From Flavobacterium cerinum (GTDB lineage: Bacteria; Bacteroidota; Bacteroidia; Flavobacteriales; Flavobacteriaceae), in NCBI RefSeq assembly GCF_004028155.1, contig NZ_SBII01000002.1:186001-250000 (forward strand): a stretch of 64,000 bases of DNA, written 5' to 3'. This document shows positions 53,655 through 62,460 of the stretch, one piece after another. Each line of letters opens with the position of its first letter. Positions within the stretch are counted from its first letter, which is position 1. The translations under genes and the position numbers were made by a program. The notes under the pieces were generated by a model. The model made no database searches. It worked only from the letters and a program-made list of their open reading frames with translations, and was not told the DNA's origin.

Positions 53655-54860
53655 ATGAGGATCCTGGTAGTATCACAATATTTCTGGCCTGAAAATTTTA
53701 AAATAAATGACCTTTGCCTTGGCTTGAAAGAGCGGGGGCATACTGTTACCGTACTTACAGGAATTCCTAATTATCCTAAAGGGAAATTTTATGATAATTA
53801 TAGTTTTTGGAAAAGTAATGATGAAGAATGGAATGGAATAAAGATATACCGTTCAAAACTATTTTCAAGAGGCAATAATGGAATACGGTTAATGCTCAAT
53901 TATGGATCGTTTGTACTATTTGGAGCATTGAAGTCTCTTTTTATAAAAGAAAAATTCGATAAGATCTTTGTTTTTGAGCCTTCTCCCGTAACTGTAGGTT
54001 TGCCTGCTATGTTTGTAGCGAGAAAGATGAAAATACCTTATTATTTCTGGGTACAGGATTTATGGCCGGAAAGCCTTTCTGCAGCCGGAGGTATAAATAA
54101 TAAAACCATTTTGTCTTTTTTTGACAAAATAACAAGATCAATATATAAAAGTGCTGAGAAAGTTTTAGTACAGTCTGAGGGCTTTATCGAGTATATTGTA
54201 AAACAGGGTATTCCCAGAGAAAAAATTATATACTACCCTAATTCAACAGAAAGTTTTTATAAACCTGTAGCTGTTTCTGAAGTTCATCAGCAGAAAATGC
54301 CTAAGGATGGTCTTAAAGTATTATTTGCAGGGAACCTTGGCGAAGCACAAAGTTTAGATACACTCGTTGATGCGGCCAAAATACTTAAAGATAAACAGAT
54401 ACATGTAAATTGGATATTGTTAGGAGACGGCCGTCAGAAAGAACATTTAGTAAGCGAAATAAAAAGAAAAGGGTTAGAAGAAAATTTCCATTTACTGGGA
54501 TCTTATCCATCTGAAGAAATGCCGCTATTTTTCGGCTGCGTGGATGCACTAGTAGTATCGCTTAAGAAAAATGATATTTTCGCACTTACTATACCTTCCA
54601 AACTGCAATCTTATATGGCATGTGGAAAGCCAATTATAGCATCACTTGAAGGTGAAGGAGCAAAGATTGTTGAAGAATCTAAATCCGGTTTTGTTTCTCC
54701 TCCGGATGATGCCGATGGGCTGGCAGAAAACATTATCAAGCTGTATAATTCAGACGATGATCAAAGAGCGGAAATGAGCCAAAATGGTTTAAAATATTTT
54801 AATGAACAGTTTGAAAGGGAATTTTTGCTGGACAAATTAATAGAAATCCTGAAACAATAA
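53655..54860 (+). CDS. wbuB: Glycosyltransferase WbuB-like (L-FucNAc/L-QuiNAc transferase)
   Basis: This 401-residue GT4 enzyme has an N-terminal segment MRILVVSQYFWPENFKINDL, LTGIPNYPKGKFYDNY, then FWVQDLWPESL and the C-terminal SKLQSYMACGKPIIAS. These match the WbuB group that usually follows fnlABC and transfers the L-6-deoxy-HexNAc residue. Its place directly after that pathway supports the same role here. It is one base after the reductase gene. Confidence 0.85.
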   Translation: MRILVVSQYFWPENFKINDLCLGLKERGHTVTVLTGIPNYPKGKFYDNYSFWKSNDEEWNGIKIYRSKLFSRGNNGIRLMLNYGSFVLFGALKSLFIKEKFDKIFVFEPSPVTVGLPAMFVARKMKIPYYFWVQDLWPESLSAAGGINNKTILSFFDKITRSIYKSAEKVLVQSEGFIEYIVKQGIPREKIIYYPNSTESFYKPVAVSEVHQQKMPKDGLKVLFAGNLGEAQSLDTLVDAAKILKDKQIHVNWILLGDGRQKEHLVSEIKRKGLEENFHLLGSYPSEEMPLFFGCVDALVVSLKKNDIFALTIPSKLQSYMACGKPIIASLEGEGAKIVEESKSGFVSPPDDADGLAENIIKLYNSDDDQRAEMSQNGLKYFNEQFEREFLLDKLIEILKQ

Positions 54861-54861
54861 T

Positions 54862-55761
54862 TTGAAAATGAAAGTAACTATTACCGGGGCTTCCGGCTTT
54901 GTGGGTCAAAATCTTTCTGCTTATCTTAAAGCGAATAATTTTGCAGTTAAACCGCTTTCATTGCGTACTCAGGATTGGGCGGCTAAAATTGACGGCGATG
55001 AGCAGGCGATTATACATTTAGCAGGAAAGGCACACGATACTAAAAATACCAGTGAATCATTGGAATACTTTAAAATCAATACGACTCTTACTAAAGAGTT
55101 GTTTGATGAATTTATAAAAAGTGACATCAAGGATTTTATATATTTTAGCAGCGTTAAAGCTGCAGCAGATACGGTTGAAGGTATTCTTACTGAAGAGATG
55201 CCTGCCGATCCGAAAACACCTTACGGACAATCTAAATTACAGGCTGAGAACTATATTATGTCTGTAAAACTGCCGGAAAACAAAAGGGTATTCATTATCA
55301 GGCCTTGTATGATTCATGGACCAGGAAATAAAGGAAACTTAAACCTGCTGTTTTCGGTAGTAAAAAAAGGAATTCCATATCCTTTGGCAGCTTATAAAAA
55401 CAAACGTTCTTTTTTAAGTATAGACAACCTGTGCTTTGGCGTTGAGCAGTTAATGCTGCAGCCTATTCCTTCCGGGGTTTATCAATTTGCCGACGACGAG
55501 GCTTTATCTACAAATGAGCTTATTTCTCTTATTGGGCAAAGTTTATCGGCTAAAGTTAAGCTATGGAGTGTACCAAAGGGATTAATTAATACTTTAGCTA
55601 AAGTTGGAGACGTTACAAAACTGCCTTTAAATTCGGAACGACTTAAAAAGCTAACCGAAGATTATATCGTGAGTAATGAAAAAATAGTAAAAGCTATAGG
55701 TAAACCTTTTCCGGTATCAGCGAGAGAAGGTCTTATCAAAACGTTTAATTCTTTTAAATAA
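54862..55761 (+). CDS. NDP-4-keto-sugar reductase/epimerase, WbpV-like
   Basis: This 299-residue extended SDR has ITGASGFVGQNLSAYL, IIHLAGKAHD, FSSVKAAAD, and DPKTPYGQSKLQAENYI with the Tyr/Lys pair. The SSVK...YGQSK wording and its position just before a WecA/WbpL-type transferase match the WbpV/WbpK group. Those enzymes reduce the WbpM product UDP-4-keto-6-deoxy-GlcNAc to UDP-D-QuiNAc or UDP-D-FucNAc. It would make the donor for the initiating transferase. A simple UDP-GlcNAc 4-epimerase role is the alternative. Confidence 0.75.
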   Translation: MKMKVTITGASGFVGQNLSAYLKANNFAVKPLSLRTQDWAAKIDGDEQAIIHLAGKAHDTKNTSESLEYFKINTTLTKELFDEFIKSDIKDFIYFSSVKAAADTVEGILTEEMPADPKTPYGQSKLQAENYIMSVKLPENKRVFIIRPCMIHGPGNKGNLNLLFSVVKKGIPYPLAAYKNKRSFLSIDNLCFGVEQLMLQPIPSGVYQFADDEALSTNELISLIGQSLSAKVKLWSVPKGLINTLAKVGDVTKLPLNSERLKKLTEDYIVSNEKIVKAIGKPFPVSAREGLIKTFNSFK

Positions 55762-55767
55762 AAATTA

Positions 55768-56730
55768 ATGCATTATTTAATAATCGTTGTATTGTTGTTT
55801 GCTTTAGAACTGCTTTACTTTAAAATAGCAGATCGTTACAATATTATCGATAAACCCAATCATAGGTCATCTCATACTTCTATAACACTGAGAGGCGGAG
55901 GTGTTATTTTCCCTGTAGCAATGCTTATTGCCTGTGTAATGGGCGAAGCTTCTATTGCTTTTACGGTTGCCGTAGTGTTAGTTGGAGTTGTAAGTTTTAT
56001 AGATGATATTAATCCGCTTCATCAATTGCCAAGAGTTATATCTCATTTAATTGCTATTGCTTTAGTTTTATTTGACCTCGATTTATTGCAGGGAACAGCT
56101 TTGTTTTGGTTGCCGGTACTTGTGGTTTTAGCTATTGGATGGATCAATGCATTCAATTTTATGGATGGTATTAATGGTATTACGGTATTGTATGCTTTAG
56201 TTACTATTGCTTCATTTGCATGGATGTATCAAAATGAATCATCGTTGAATGTTTTAATAACTATGGGACTTGCCTGCATAGTCTTTGGATTCTTTAATAT
56301 TAGAAAAAGAGCCAAAACATTTGCTGGTGATGTGGGAAGCGTAAGTATGGCACTGTTTCTGGCTTATTTTATGATAAAATTAATTGCAGAGACAGGTCAA
56401 ATAGGGTATCTGCTATTTTTTGGTGTTTATGGTGTGGATGCAGTAATCACAATTTTGTACAGACTGAAGAATAAAGAAAATATATTCCAGCCGCATAGAA
56501 GTCATTTGTATCAATATTTAGCAAATGAGATGAAATGGACGCATGTTTTAGTTTCTTTAGCTTATGCTGTACTACAACTTATTATTAATGGATGTGTTAT
56601 TCTGCTTAATGATAAGGGGCTATTAAGTATTTGGGTATTTATAGTTTTATTAATTATTTTGGCAGTTTTATATATGGCAATAAGAATTTCTGTAAAGAAA
56701 AAAATTGCTGTAGAAAGTATGAGTAATTAA
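55768..56730 (+). CDS. wbpL: Undecaprenyl-phosphate HexNAc-1-phosphate transferase (WbpL/WecA type)
   Basis: This 320-residue polytopic protein of the MraY/WecA family has about 10 membrane segments, DKPNHRSSHTSITLRGGG near residue 26, the Mg-binding FIDDIN, NAFNFMDGINGI, FAGDVGS, and PHRSHLYQYL. It starts repeat-unit assembly by moving a HexNAc-1-phosphate onto undecaprenyl phosphate. With the WbpV-like gene before it and the WbpM gene after it, the first sugar is likely D-QuiNAc or D-FucNAc. Confidence 0.9.
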   Translation: MHYLIIVVLLFALELLYFKIADRYNIIDKPNHRSSHTSITLRGGGVIFPVAMLIACVMGEASIAFTVAVVLVGVVSFIDDINPLHQLPRVISHLIAIALVLFDLDLLQGTALFWLPVLVVLAIGWINAFNFMDGINGITVLYALVTIASFAWMYQNESSLNVLITMGLACIVFGFFNIRKRAKTFAGDVGSVSMALFLAYFMIKLIAETGQIGYLLFFGVYGVDAVITILYRLKNKENIFQPHRSHLYQYLANEMKWTHVLVSLAYAVLQLIINGCVILLNDKGLLSIWVFIVLLIILAVLYMAIRISVKKKIAVESMSN

Positions 56731-57243
56731 TGTCTATATGGGGTTAATTAGTTCTTTTATTTTGTCAAACTATAAGTAAAAAACTACGAATTATGACGGT
56801 TTTAGAATGTAAAATACCCTGTGTTATATTTTTGTGAAAGATGTGGGTTTTGTTATTTAATTCATTTTATGATCAATCTGGCGATTTTTTGTAAATATTA
56901 ATTGATAATTGGCAAAAAATTAATAAAAATTTTCCTTTATAAATTCATAATTTGTTGTGAATTTGAGGCGAAAAATAAAAATGAAATATAGTTTTTAGCT
57001 TACATTTGTAATACTCCTTATCAGGAGACTTTAAATTGTATAATTGTATCGTCTTTTTAATGATTGTGTTTTAATGATTTCTACTTCATTTGCAGGAGAA
57101 TTTGGCGCTGAATACAAAGAATTAATAGACTGCAGTTATCAGGTTTTTTTAAAAGCTTGCCCCCTTTTAGACTAATTTGGATAGATGTTTAGAGAGAGTT
57201 AAAAGTGAAGAGTTTAAAATGAGTTAGTTTAATTGCTAATATA
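56731..57243 (+). other. 513-base intergenic region with candidate promoter and leader of wbpM
   Basis: This is the longest non-coding stretch in the window. It is AT-rich and holds a perfect -7 box at 57001-57008. Shortly after it lies a small inverted repeat (CTCCT-TATC-AGGAG, 57014-57027). A short open frame of 33 codons at 57074-57175 has no recognisable homology. The leader from the predicted start to the GTG would be about 230 bases. I see no RNA family I can name. Confidence 0.55.
57001..57008 (+). promoter_or_regulatory. -7 promoter box (TACATTTG) upstream of wbpM
   Basis: This is an exact TAnnTTTG match about 236 bases before the wbpM GTG start. The nearest TTTG upstream is 35 bases away, too far for a standard -33 element, so the promoter call is tentative. 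Confidence 0.4.
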
Positions 57244-59202
57244 GTGAGTGAAAAAAATAGACTAAGTACTCTTAGAATTTGGGAGTCATTACATAGCCTT
57301 GGTTACCTGCCAAGATGGATAATCCTACTATTGGATCTACTAGTCATTTCTGTAACAGGAATACTATCCTATTTGTTGATATACAGAACCGGTATTTTGT
57401 ATGTTAAGCCTTCGCTATACAGTATAAGTATCCCTGTGTATCTGGTAATTAGTCTCTTATCTTTTAGGGCATTTAGAACATACGCAGGTATTATAAGGCA
57501 TTCTTCTTATATCGATGCTGTAAAAATATTTTTTGCCCAATTTACTACTGCATTTCTTTTACTGGCCATCAATAGTTTGTATTGGAGTATTACCGGTCGT
57601 TTATTATATCTTAATATAGGTATCCTTATAAATGCTGTTTTCTCGTTTACTTGTTTGTTTTTATACAGGGTATTGGTAAAACAGGTTTTTGAGAATTATT
57701 TTAATCACAATCAGGGGAATAAATTATCACGTGCTATTATATATGGATCGGATGCTAATGCAATTGCCGTAGTAAACGCACTAAAGTCTGAAATGCCGGC
57801 GAGATTTAAGATAGTTGGTTTTGTAGATAAGTCGAGTCACAATAAATCTAAGATGATATTGGGACTTCCTATTTTACAGCATAAAAAACGGGTATCTGTG
57901 CTAATGCGTATTTTTAATGCTGAAGCACTAGTAATAGCCGATAAAAGTTTATCTAAAGAAGAGAAGCTGGCAATTGTGGATGAATGTCTTGAATTTAACT
58001 ACAAGGTATATACAGTTCCATTGATATCGGATTGGGAAGACCAAAAAGAAATTTCAAAGAAAGTAAAGAATTTCCAAATTCAGGATTTATTAGAAAGAAA
58101 GCCAATTGTGCTTGATAACAAATCTATATCGTCACAGCTTAGAGGTAGAACAGTTTTAATTACAGGAGCAGCCGGTTCGATAGGTAGTGAAATCGTTAGG
58201 CAGGTATTACAGTTTAGCCCTAAGAATATTATTATGCTTGATCAGGCTGAAACGCCATTGCACCATCTTGGATTAGAGATTAGCAAATTTGATTCTGCCG
58301 CAAATGTATGTAGTGTTATATCTGATGTAAGAGATAGAATCGCTCTCGATAATGTCTTTAGGAAATACAGGCCTGAGGTGGTATATCATGCTGCAGCTTA
58401 CAAACATGTACCTTTAATGGAAGAAAACCCTTCGCAGGCTATTTTTGTAAATGTACAGGGAACTAAAAATGTAGCAGAACTTGCCTGTGAATATAATGTA
58501 GATAGTTTTGTAATGGTATCTACAGATAAGGCTGTTAACCCTAGTAATGTAATGGGGGCCAGTAAACGTATTGCTGAAAAGTTTGTACAGGCACTTCACA
58601 ATAATATTTTATTGCAAAACCGCAATTGTAAAACAAAGTTTATAACAACCCGTTTTGGAAATGTTTTAGGATCAAATGGGTCGGTAGTTCCATTGTTTAC
58701 AAAACAGATCGAAAGTGGTGGTCCAATAACTTTAACCCATCCTGATATCATCAGATATTTTATGACCATACCTGAGGCCTGTCAGCTTGTATTAGAAGCA
58801 GGTTCTATGGGTAAAGGAGGGGAGATCTACATCTTTGATATGGGTAAGCCTGTTAAGATTATAGATCTTGCGAAAAAGATGATTATGCTTGCCGGTTTTG
58901 TGCCGGATAAGGATATTGAAATTAAAATTGTTGGACTTCGCCCAGGTGAGAAGCTTTATGAAGAATTGTTAAATGATACTTCTAAAACACTGCCTACCCA
59001 TAATGAGAAGATCATGATTGCTCAGGAAACCTATGATGACTTTGTGATACTTAATGAAATGCTGGATGGTTTGATCGCTTCTGCAAGTCAATACTGTGTT
59101 GACGATGTCGTTTCAAGAATGAAACAGATCGTTCCTGAATTTATCAGTATGAATTCGAATTATGAAACGCTTGATAAATCAGCGGTAGTATTGCAAAAAT
59201 AA
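57244..59202 (+). CDS. wbpM: Membrane-anchored UDP-GlcNAc 4,6-dehydratase (WbpM/FlaA1 type)
   Basis: This 652-residue protein has about four N-terminal membrane helices (residues 25-150), a first Rossmann domain (IYGSDANAIAVVNAL), and a second SDR domain from about residue 300 (VLITGAAGSIGSEIVRQVL). The catalytic region is STDKAVNPSNVMGASKR, and the C-terminus has GLRPGEKLYEELL. It starts at GTG 57244; no in-frame ATG precedes the first helix. It makes UDP-4-keto-6-deoxy-GlcNAc, the precursor for D-QuiNAc or D-FucNAc. It is the last gene of the polysaccharide locus, apparently with its own promoter. Confidence 0.93.
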   Translation: MSEKNRLSTLRIWESLHSLGYLPRWIILLLDLLVISVTGILSYLLIYRTGILYVKPSLYSISIPVYLVISLLSFRAFRTYAGIIRHSSYIDAVKIFFAQFTTAFLLLAINSLYWSITGRLLYLNIGILINAVFSFTCLFLYRVLVKQVFENYFNHNQGNKLSRAIIYGSDANAIAVVNALKSEMPARFKIVGFVDKSSHNKSKMILGLPILQHKKRVSVLMRIFNAEALVIADKSLSKEEKLAIVDECLEFNYKVYTVPLISDWEDQKEISKKVKNFQIQDLLERKPIVLDNKSISSQLRGRTVLITGAAGSIGSEIVRQVLQFSPKNIIMLDQAETPLHHLGLEISKFDSAANVCSVISDVRDRIALDNVFRKYRPEVVYHAAAYKHVPLMEENPSQAIFVNVQGTKNVAELACEYNVDSFVMVSTDKAVNPSNVMGASKRIAEKFVQALHNNILLQNRNCKTKFITTRFGNVLGSNGSVVPLFTKQIESGGPITLTHPDIIRYFMTIPEACQLVLEAGSMGKGGEIYIFDMGKPVKIIDLAKKMIMLAGFVPDKDIEIKIVGLRPGEKLYEELLNDTSKTLPTHNEKIMIAQETYDDFVILNEMLDGLIASASQYCVDDVVSRMKQIVPEFISMNSNYETLDKSAVVLQK

Positions 59203-59387
59203 TACGCTGTATTCTCAGATGTGATTTATTCGCTAGAATATGCTGCTGTTTCAAGAATAGATAGAGCTGTAAAAGAGTATCTTATCTTAGTGATTTCCCT
59301 TGTTTATTTCTTTTATTCAGTTTATACGGGTACAAATGTGTTTAGTAAAAAACCTTTGTATCTAATTCAATACCTGGATAAATTGTT

Positions 59388-60524
59388 TTATGAATTAAAA
59401 ACTACTCTTTGCCTATTGTCTAAAATTATCCTTAGCAATATTACTACTGTAGGTGTAATTAACGGTAATACAAGAGCCAGATGAGGTTTATTAAACATCA
59501 TTATTATATATAGTGTAATAAAGGCCAAAGAGATGTAAGAAGTCATTAAAATGGCTTTGGTCTTTTTTGCGAAAATAAAATATAATAATAGCAGGAATAG
59601 CGGATTGATAAGAAGTATGTTATAATTTAGTTTTAATTCCGGATGGGAAGAATAAAACGCAACAAAACAAAAGAAAATCCCTAATAGCCCAAAGATTGCT
59701 AAGAAAGACCGCTGTACTAATTCCTTTTTAGAAAATAGTATTAAGAGTAAGCAAACAGCACTTAACGTATATATGTTGTTCCATGCTGAACTACTGCTTT
59801 CTTCAGAAGCTTCGTTAACTGAGATTGTGGATTTTGCCAAGGGTCCCATTGTAGTTGTAGTATTGTTAACACCTTCCATTAATCCATTCGGTAAAAACAG
59901 TTTTTGTGCTACTTCATCGGTCTTATGGCCAAAAACAAGGCTGATCCCTAAGTTTTCATAGTAATGACTGTGCAGGGCATCAAATAGCATTTCTCTGTAG
60001 GTTTTACCTTTATTGGTATTTTCAAGTGAGATCTTTGGGTCTATGTGATTGTTTATAATGTCGGCAACCATAGTAGTGCAGTTGCGATGAATAAACTGAT
60101 AGGTGTAAAAACGTTTATCGCTAAGGATGATGCTGTTGAGTTCGTTTGCAATGTTTTGCTTTTGTGTCTGCGTCAGGTTTAATACCTGTTCAAAAACATC
60201 TCTTTTGTAATATACATAGGTATAAACAAAATCGTCAAAAGAGCTTGTGGTAACAAAGTACTGCAAATCGCCTTTTACAAATTTTCCGTAAAAATTAGGG
60301 GTATCAAAATCGAATGAACCAAAGTTGTATACCACATCAAAGCGGGTAGTGGGATCGTAAACTCTTATGGCGGTATGTCCAAACACAGAATACATTTCGT
60401 CGCCGGGTCCGCAGGTGAGCAGGCTCACATTTGCCTGATCTGATAATTGTGTTTGTGCAAAAGTTTTAGCGGAAACCGATAGTAGTGTTAGAAGTAATAC
60501 TATTAAAACTTTAATGTTGCGCAT
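59388..60524 (-). CDS. DUF4105 membrane protein (possible lipoprotein N-acyltransferase-like)
   Basis: This 378-residue protein has a signal peptide ending TFAQ, a periplasmic DUF4105 domain (about 30-190) and about five C-terminal membrane helices (from about residue 250). The domain has SVFGHTAIRVYD with a conserved His and FIHRNCTTMVADI with a conserved Cys, which look like a catalytic pair. DUF4105 proteins of Bacteroides have been linked to lipoprotein N-acylation; whether this holds here is uncertain. It is co-transcribed with the PorV/PorQ-like gene, 6 bases downstream of it. Confidence 0.8.
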   Translation of the reverse strand: MRNIKVLIVLLLTLLSVSAKTFAQTQLSDQANVSLLTCGPGDEMYSVFGHTAIRVYDPTTRFDVVYNFGSFDFDTPNFYGKFVKGDLQYFVTTSSFDDFVYTYVYYKRDVFEQVLNLTQTQKQNIANELNSIILSDKRFYTYQFIHRNCTTMVADIINNHIDPKISLENTNKGKTYREMLFDALHSHYYENLGISLVFGHKTDEVAQKLFLPNGLMEGVNNTTTTMGPLAKSTISVNEASEESSSSAWNNIYTLSAVCLLLILFSKKELVQRSFLAIFGLLGIFFCFVAFYSSHPELKLNYNILLINPLFLLLLYFIFAKKTKAILMTSYISLAFITLYIIMMFNKPHLALVLPLITPTVVILLRIILDNRQRVVFNS

Positions 60525-60530
60525 GATGTG

Positions 60531-61604
60531 TTAGTTTCTGAAAATCCCCAAATCTACCTTAACAGAGAAGATGTTTGAGTACAGGGCTGCACTCTGGTCA
60601 CCAATATCGGTAAGGGCATAGTCTACCTGAATACCTTTGTATTTAAAGCCAAGACCTATATTAGGCTGAAAGCTAAGAGAACGGGAATTGTCTATTTCTG
60701 TAATATTTTGAAAGTTACCTACACCGGCTCTAAGATATACAAGATCTACATAGCCAAATTCAAATCCAATAGCAGGGTCAATACTTACTGCTTTGGTAGA
60801 GATAATATCATTGGTTTGGGCAAACTGCATATTCAGATTGGCTGCTGCCAATATGCTGTAGTCGTAACGAATAATGAATTTTTTTGAAACACCAAATTGT
60901 GCTTTAGGTAAGGTGATCTCGGTCGTTTCAGGTAATTCCTGATTTTGTCCGGGTATGGCACCTTTTATAGTCTCATATTCGTCTTCGTCAATATTCCAAA
61001 CGTTGTAAGTTGTCGTGATGTCACGAAGCATAAGTCCGAATTTCCATTCGTCTTTAGATTCATACTGGAAACCTATATCAAATCCAAAACCCCATGAGTT
61101 GGCAAATTTTCCAATCATCCTGCGGATAACTTTGGCATTTATACCATAATTTAATCCATCAAGCGGTAATTTACGGGCATAGGATACGGTAACACCATAA
61201 TCGGCAGCAGAGAAAAGACTGATACGATTGTAATCGATATTACCTTCTTTGTCAATAAGTTGGGTGGTGTTAAGGATATCATCTACTCCAAAACGAATGA
61301 TAGAGATACCAAAAGCACTTCGGTCGTCAATAGGCATTGCAAAAGCGGCATAGTCGTACTGCGCTATATTGGCAAAGTAGCTGGCGTGCATTAATGCAAG
61401 CTGCTTATCTTCTACTTTTATTAGCCCTGCCGGATTCCAGTAACCCGAATTCACATCGGAAGTATGTGCCGTAACAGCATTGCTCATACCCAGTGCTGCA
61501 GCATCAACCCCAATATTCATAAATTCATTGGAGTATTTCCTAACAGTTTGGCTATAAGCGGAAATGGTGAGTAAAAAGGATAAAATAAAAAGTATCTTTT
61601 TCAA
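60531..61604 (-). CDS. PorV/PorQ-family outer-membrane beta-barrel protein
   Basis: This 357-residue protein has a signal peptide ending SAYSQ, a first strand region with GVDAAALGMSNAVTAHTSDVNSGY (in part) and the WNPAGL motif, then repeated amphipathic strands to a C-terminal aromatic end. This is the FadL-like barrel of the PorV/PorQ family connected with the type IX secretion system. WNPAGL is the usual family mark. It lacks other T9SS genes nearby and may be a PorV paralogue. It precedes the DUF4105 gene in a two-gene operon. Confidence 0.82.
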   Translation of the reverse strand: MKKILFILSFLLTISAYSQTVRKYSNEFMNIGVDAAALGMSNAVTAHTSDVNSGYWNPAGLIKVEDKQLALMHASYFANIAQYDYAAFAMPIDDRSAFGISIIRFGVDDILNTTQLIDKEGNIDYNRISLFSAADYGVTVSYARKLPLDGLNYGINAKVIRRMIGKFANSWGFGFDIGFQYESKDEWKFGLMLRDITTTYNVWNIDEDEYETIKGAIPGQNQELPETTEITLPKAQFGVSKKFIIRYDYSILAAANLNMQFAQTNDIISTKAVSIDPAIGFEFGYVDLVYLRAGVGNFQNITEIDNSRSLSFQPNIGLGFKYKGIQVDYALTDIGDQSAALYSNIFSVKVDLGIFRN

Positions 61605-61676
61605 TAGCTGTTATTTTGTGCAAATATGATATAAAATTCTCAATTACTAAACTCCAATTCTATTAACTTATTGTAT

Positions 61677-61684
61677 TAACTTTG
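61677..61684 (+). promoter_or_regulatory. -7 promoter box (TAACTTTG) of pssA
   Basis: This exact TAnnTTTG match lies 23 bases before the pssA start codon, giving a predicted leader of about 17 bases. A -33 TTG at standard spacing is not seen. Confidence 0.5.
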
Positions 61685-61707
61685 TCCTTATAAAAATAAT
61701 TACGACT

Positions 61708-62457
61708 ATGTCTATAAAAAAATATGTTCCTAACCTTATAACGCTATGTAACCTTGCATCCGGACTGATCGCTTTAGATTATGCCTACAATACAAATTTA
61801 GTGATGGCTTTTGTTTGGGTATGTATAGGAATATTTTTTGATTTCTGGGACGGTTTTTTTGCCCGCATATTTAAAGCGCAGAGTCCACTTGGTTTACAGT
61901 TAGATTCATTAGCCGATATGGTTACCAGTGGCGTTGTTCCTGGTGTAGCTATGTTCCAGTTACTGGCTAACATTGCCGATCTTCAGGATGATTACAATTT
62001 GTCGTCTGATAATTTTTATTTAGGTATACTGCCTTATGCAGGATTCATCATAACACTTGCATCGTGTTACAGACTGGCTAAGTTTAATGTAGATACCCGC
62101 CAGACGGATTCTTTCATTGGGCTGCCTACACCTGCAAATGCATTGTTTATTATGAGTCTTCCAATTATCCTGCACCATTCCGATGGTGAAGGTTTTGTGT
62201 TTGATACCTTAAGTAATCCATATATACTAATTGGGATAAGCCTTTTAAGTGCTTATATGCTTAATGCGGAAATACCATTATTCTCACTAAAAGTAAAATA
62301 CTTTAACTGGGAGACAAACAAAATTCAGGTTGTATTCCTGATATGGTCAATATTGATGCTGTTCTTTTTCCAATACTTAGGAATACCACTTATCATATTG
62401 TCTTATGTTCTGTTGTCGGTGATCAATAACAGGTTTTTAACGAAAGCCGCTCATTAA
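61708..62457 (+). CDS. pssA: CDP-diacylglycerol-serine O-phosphatidyltransferase
   Basis: This 249-residue polytopic protein has about seven membrane helices and the CDP-alcohol phosphatidyltransferase motif D-x2-D-G-x2-A-R-x8-G-x3-D-x3-D, seen in DFWDGFFARIFKAQSPLG and the following LQLDSLAD. The N-terminal PNLITLCNLASGLIA is typical of PssA. It makes phosphatidylserine, the precursor of phosphatidylethanolamine, at the inner membrane. It opens a short run with the GH25 gene, 3 bases later. Confidence 0.92.
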   Translation: MSIKKYVPNLITLCNLASGLIALDYAYNTNLVMAFVWVCIGIFFDFWDGFFARIFKAQSPLGLQLDSLADMVTSGVVPGVAMFQLLANIADLQDDYNLSSDNFYLGILPYAGFIITLASCYRLAKFNVDTRQTDSFIGLPTPANALFIMSLPIILHHSDGEGFVFDTLSNPYILIGISLLSAYMLNAEIPLFSLKVKYFNWETNKIQVVFLIWSILMLFFFQYLGIPLIILSYVLLSVINNRFLTKAAH

Positions 62458-62460
62458 TAG

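Noticed and set aside
57074-57175. 33-codon open frame upstream of wbpM
   Set aside because: Too short to support, with no signal, no recognisable motif and no coupling to wbpM. It is noted only as part of the leader.
59221-59484. Plus-strand open frame of 87 codons after wbpM
   Set aside because: It starts at GTG, has no family features and its last 97 bases run antisense to the C-terminal coding part of the DUF4105 gene. It is most likely a chance frame.
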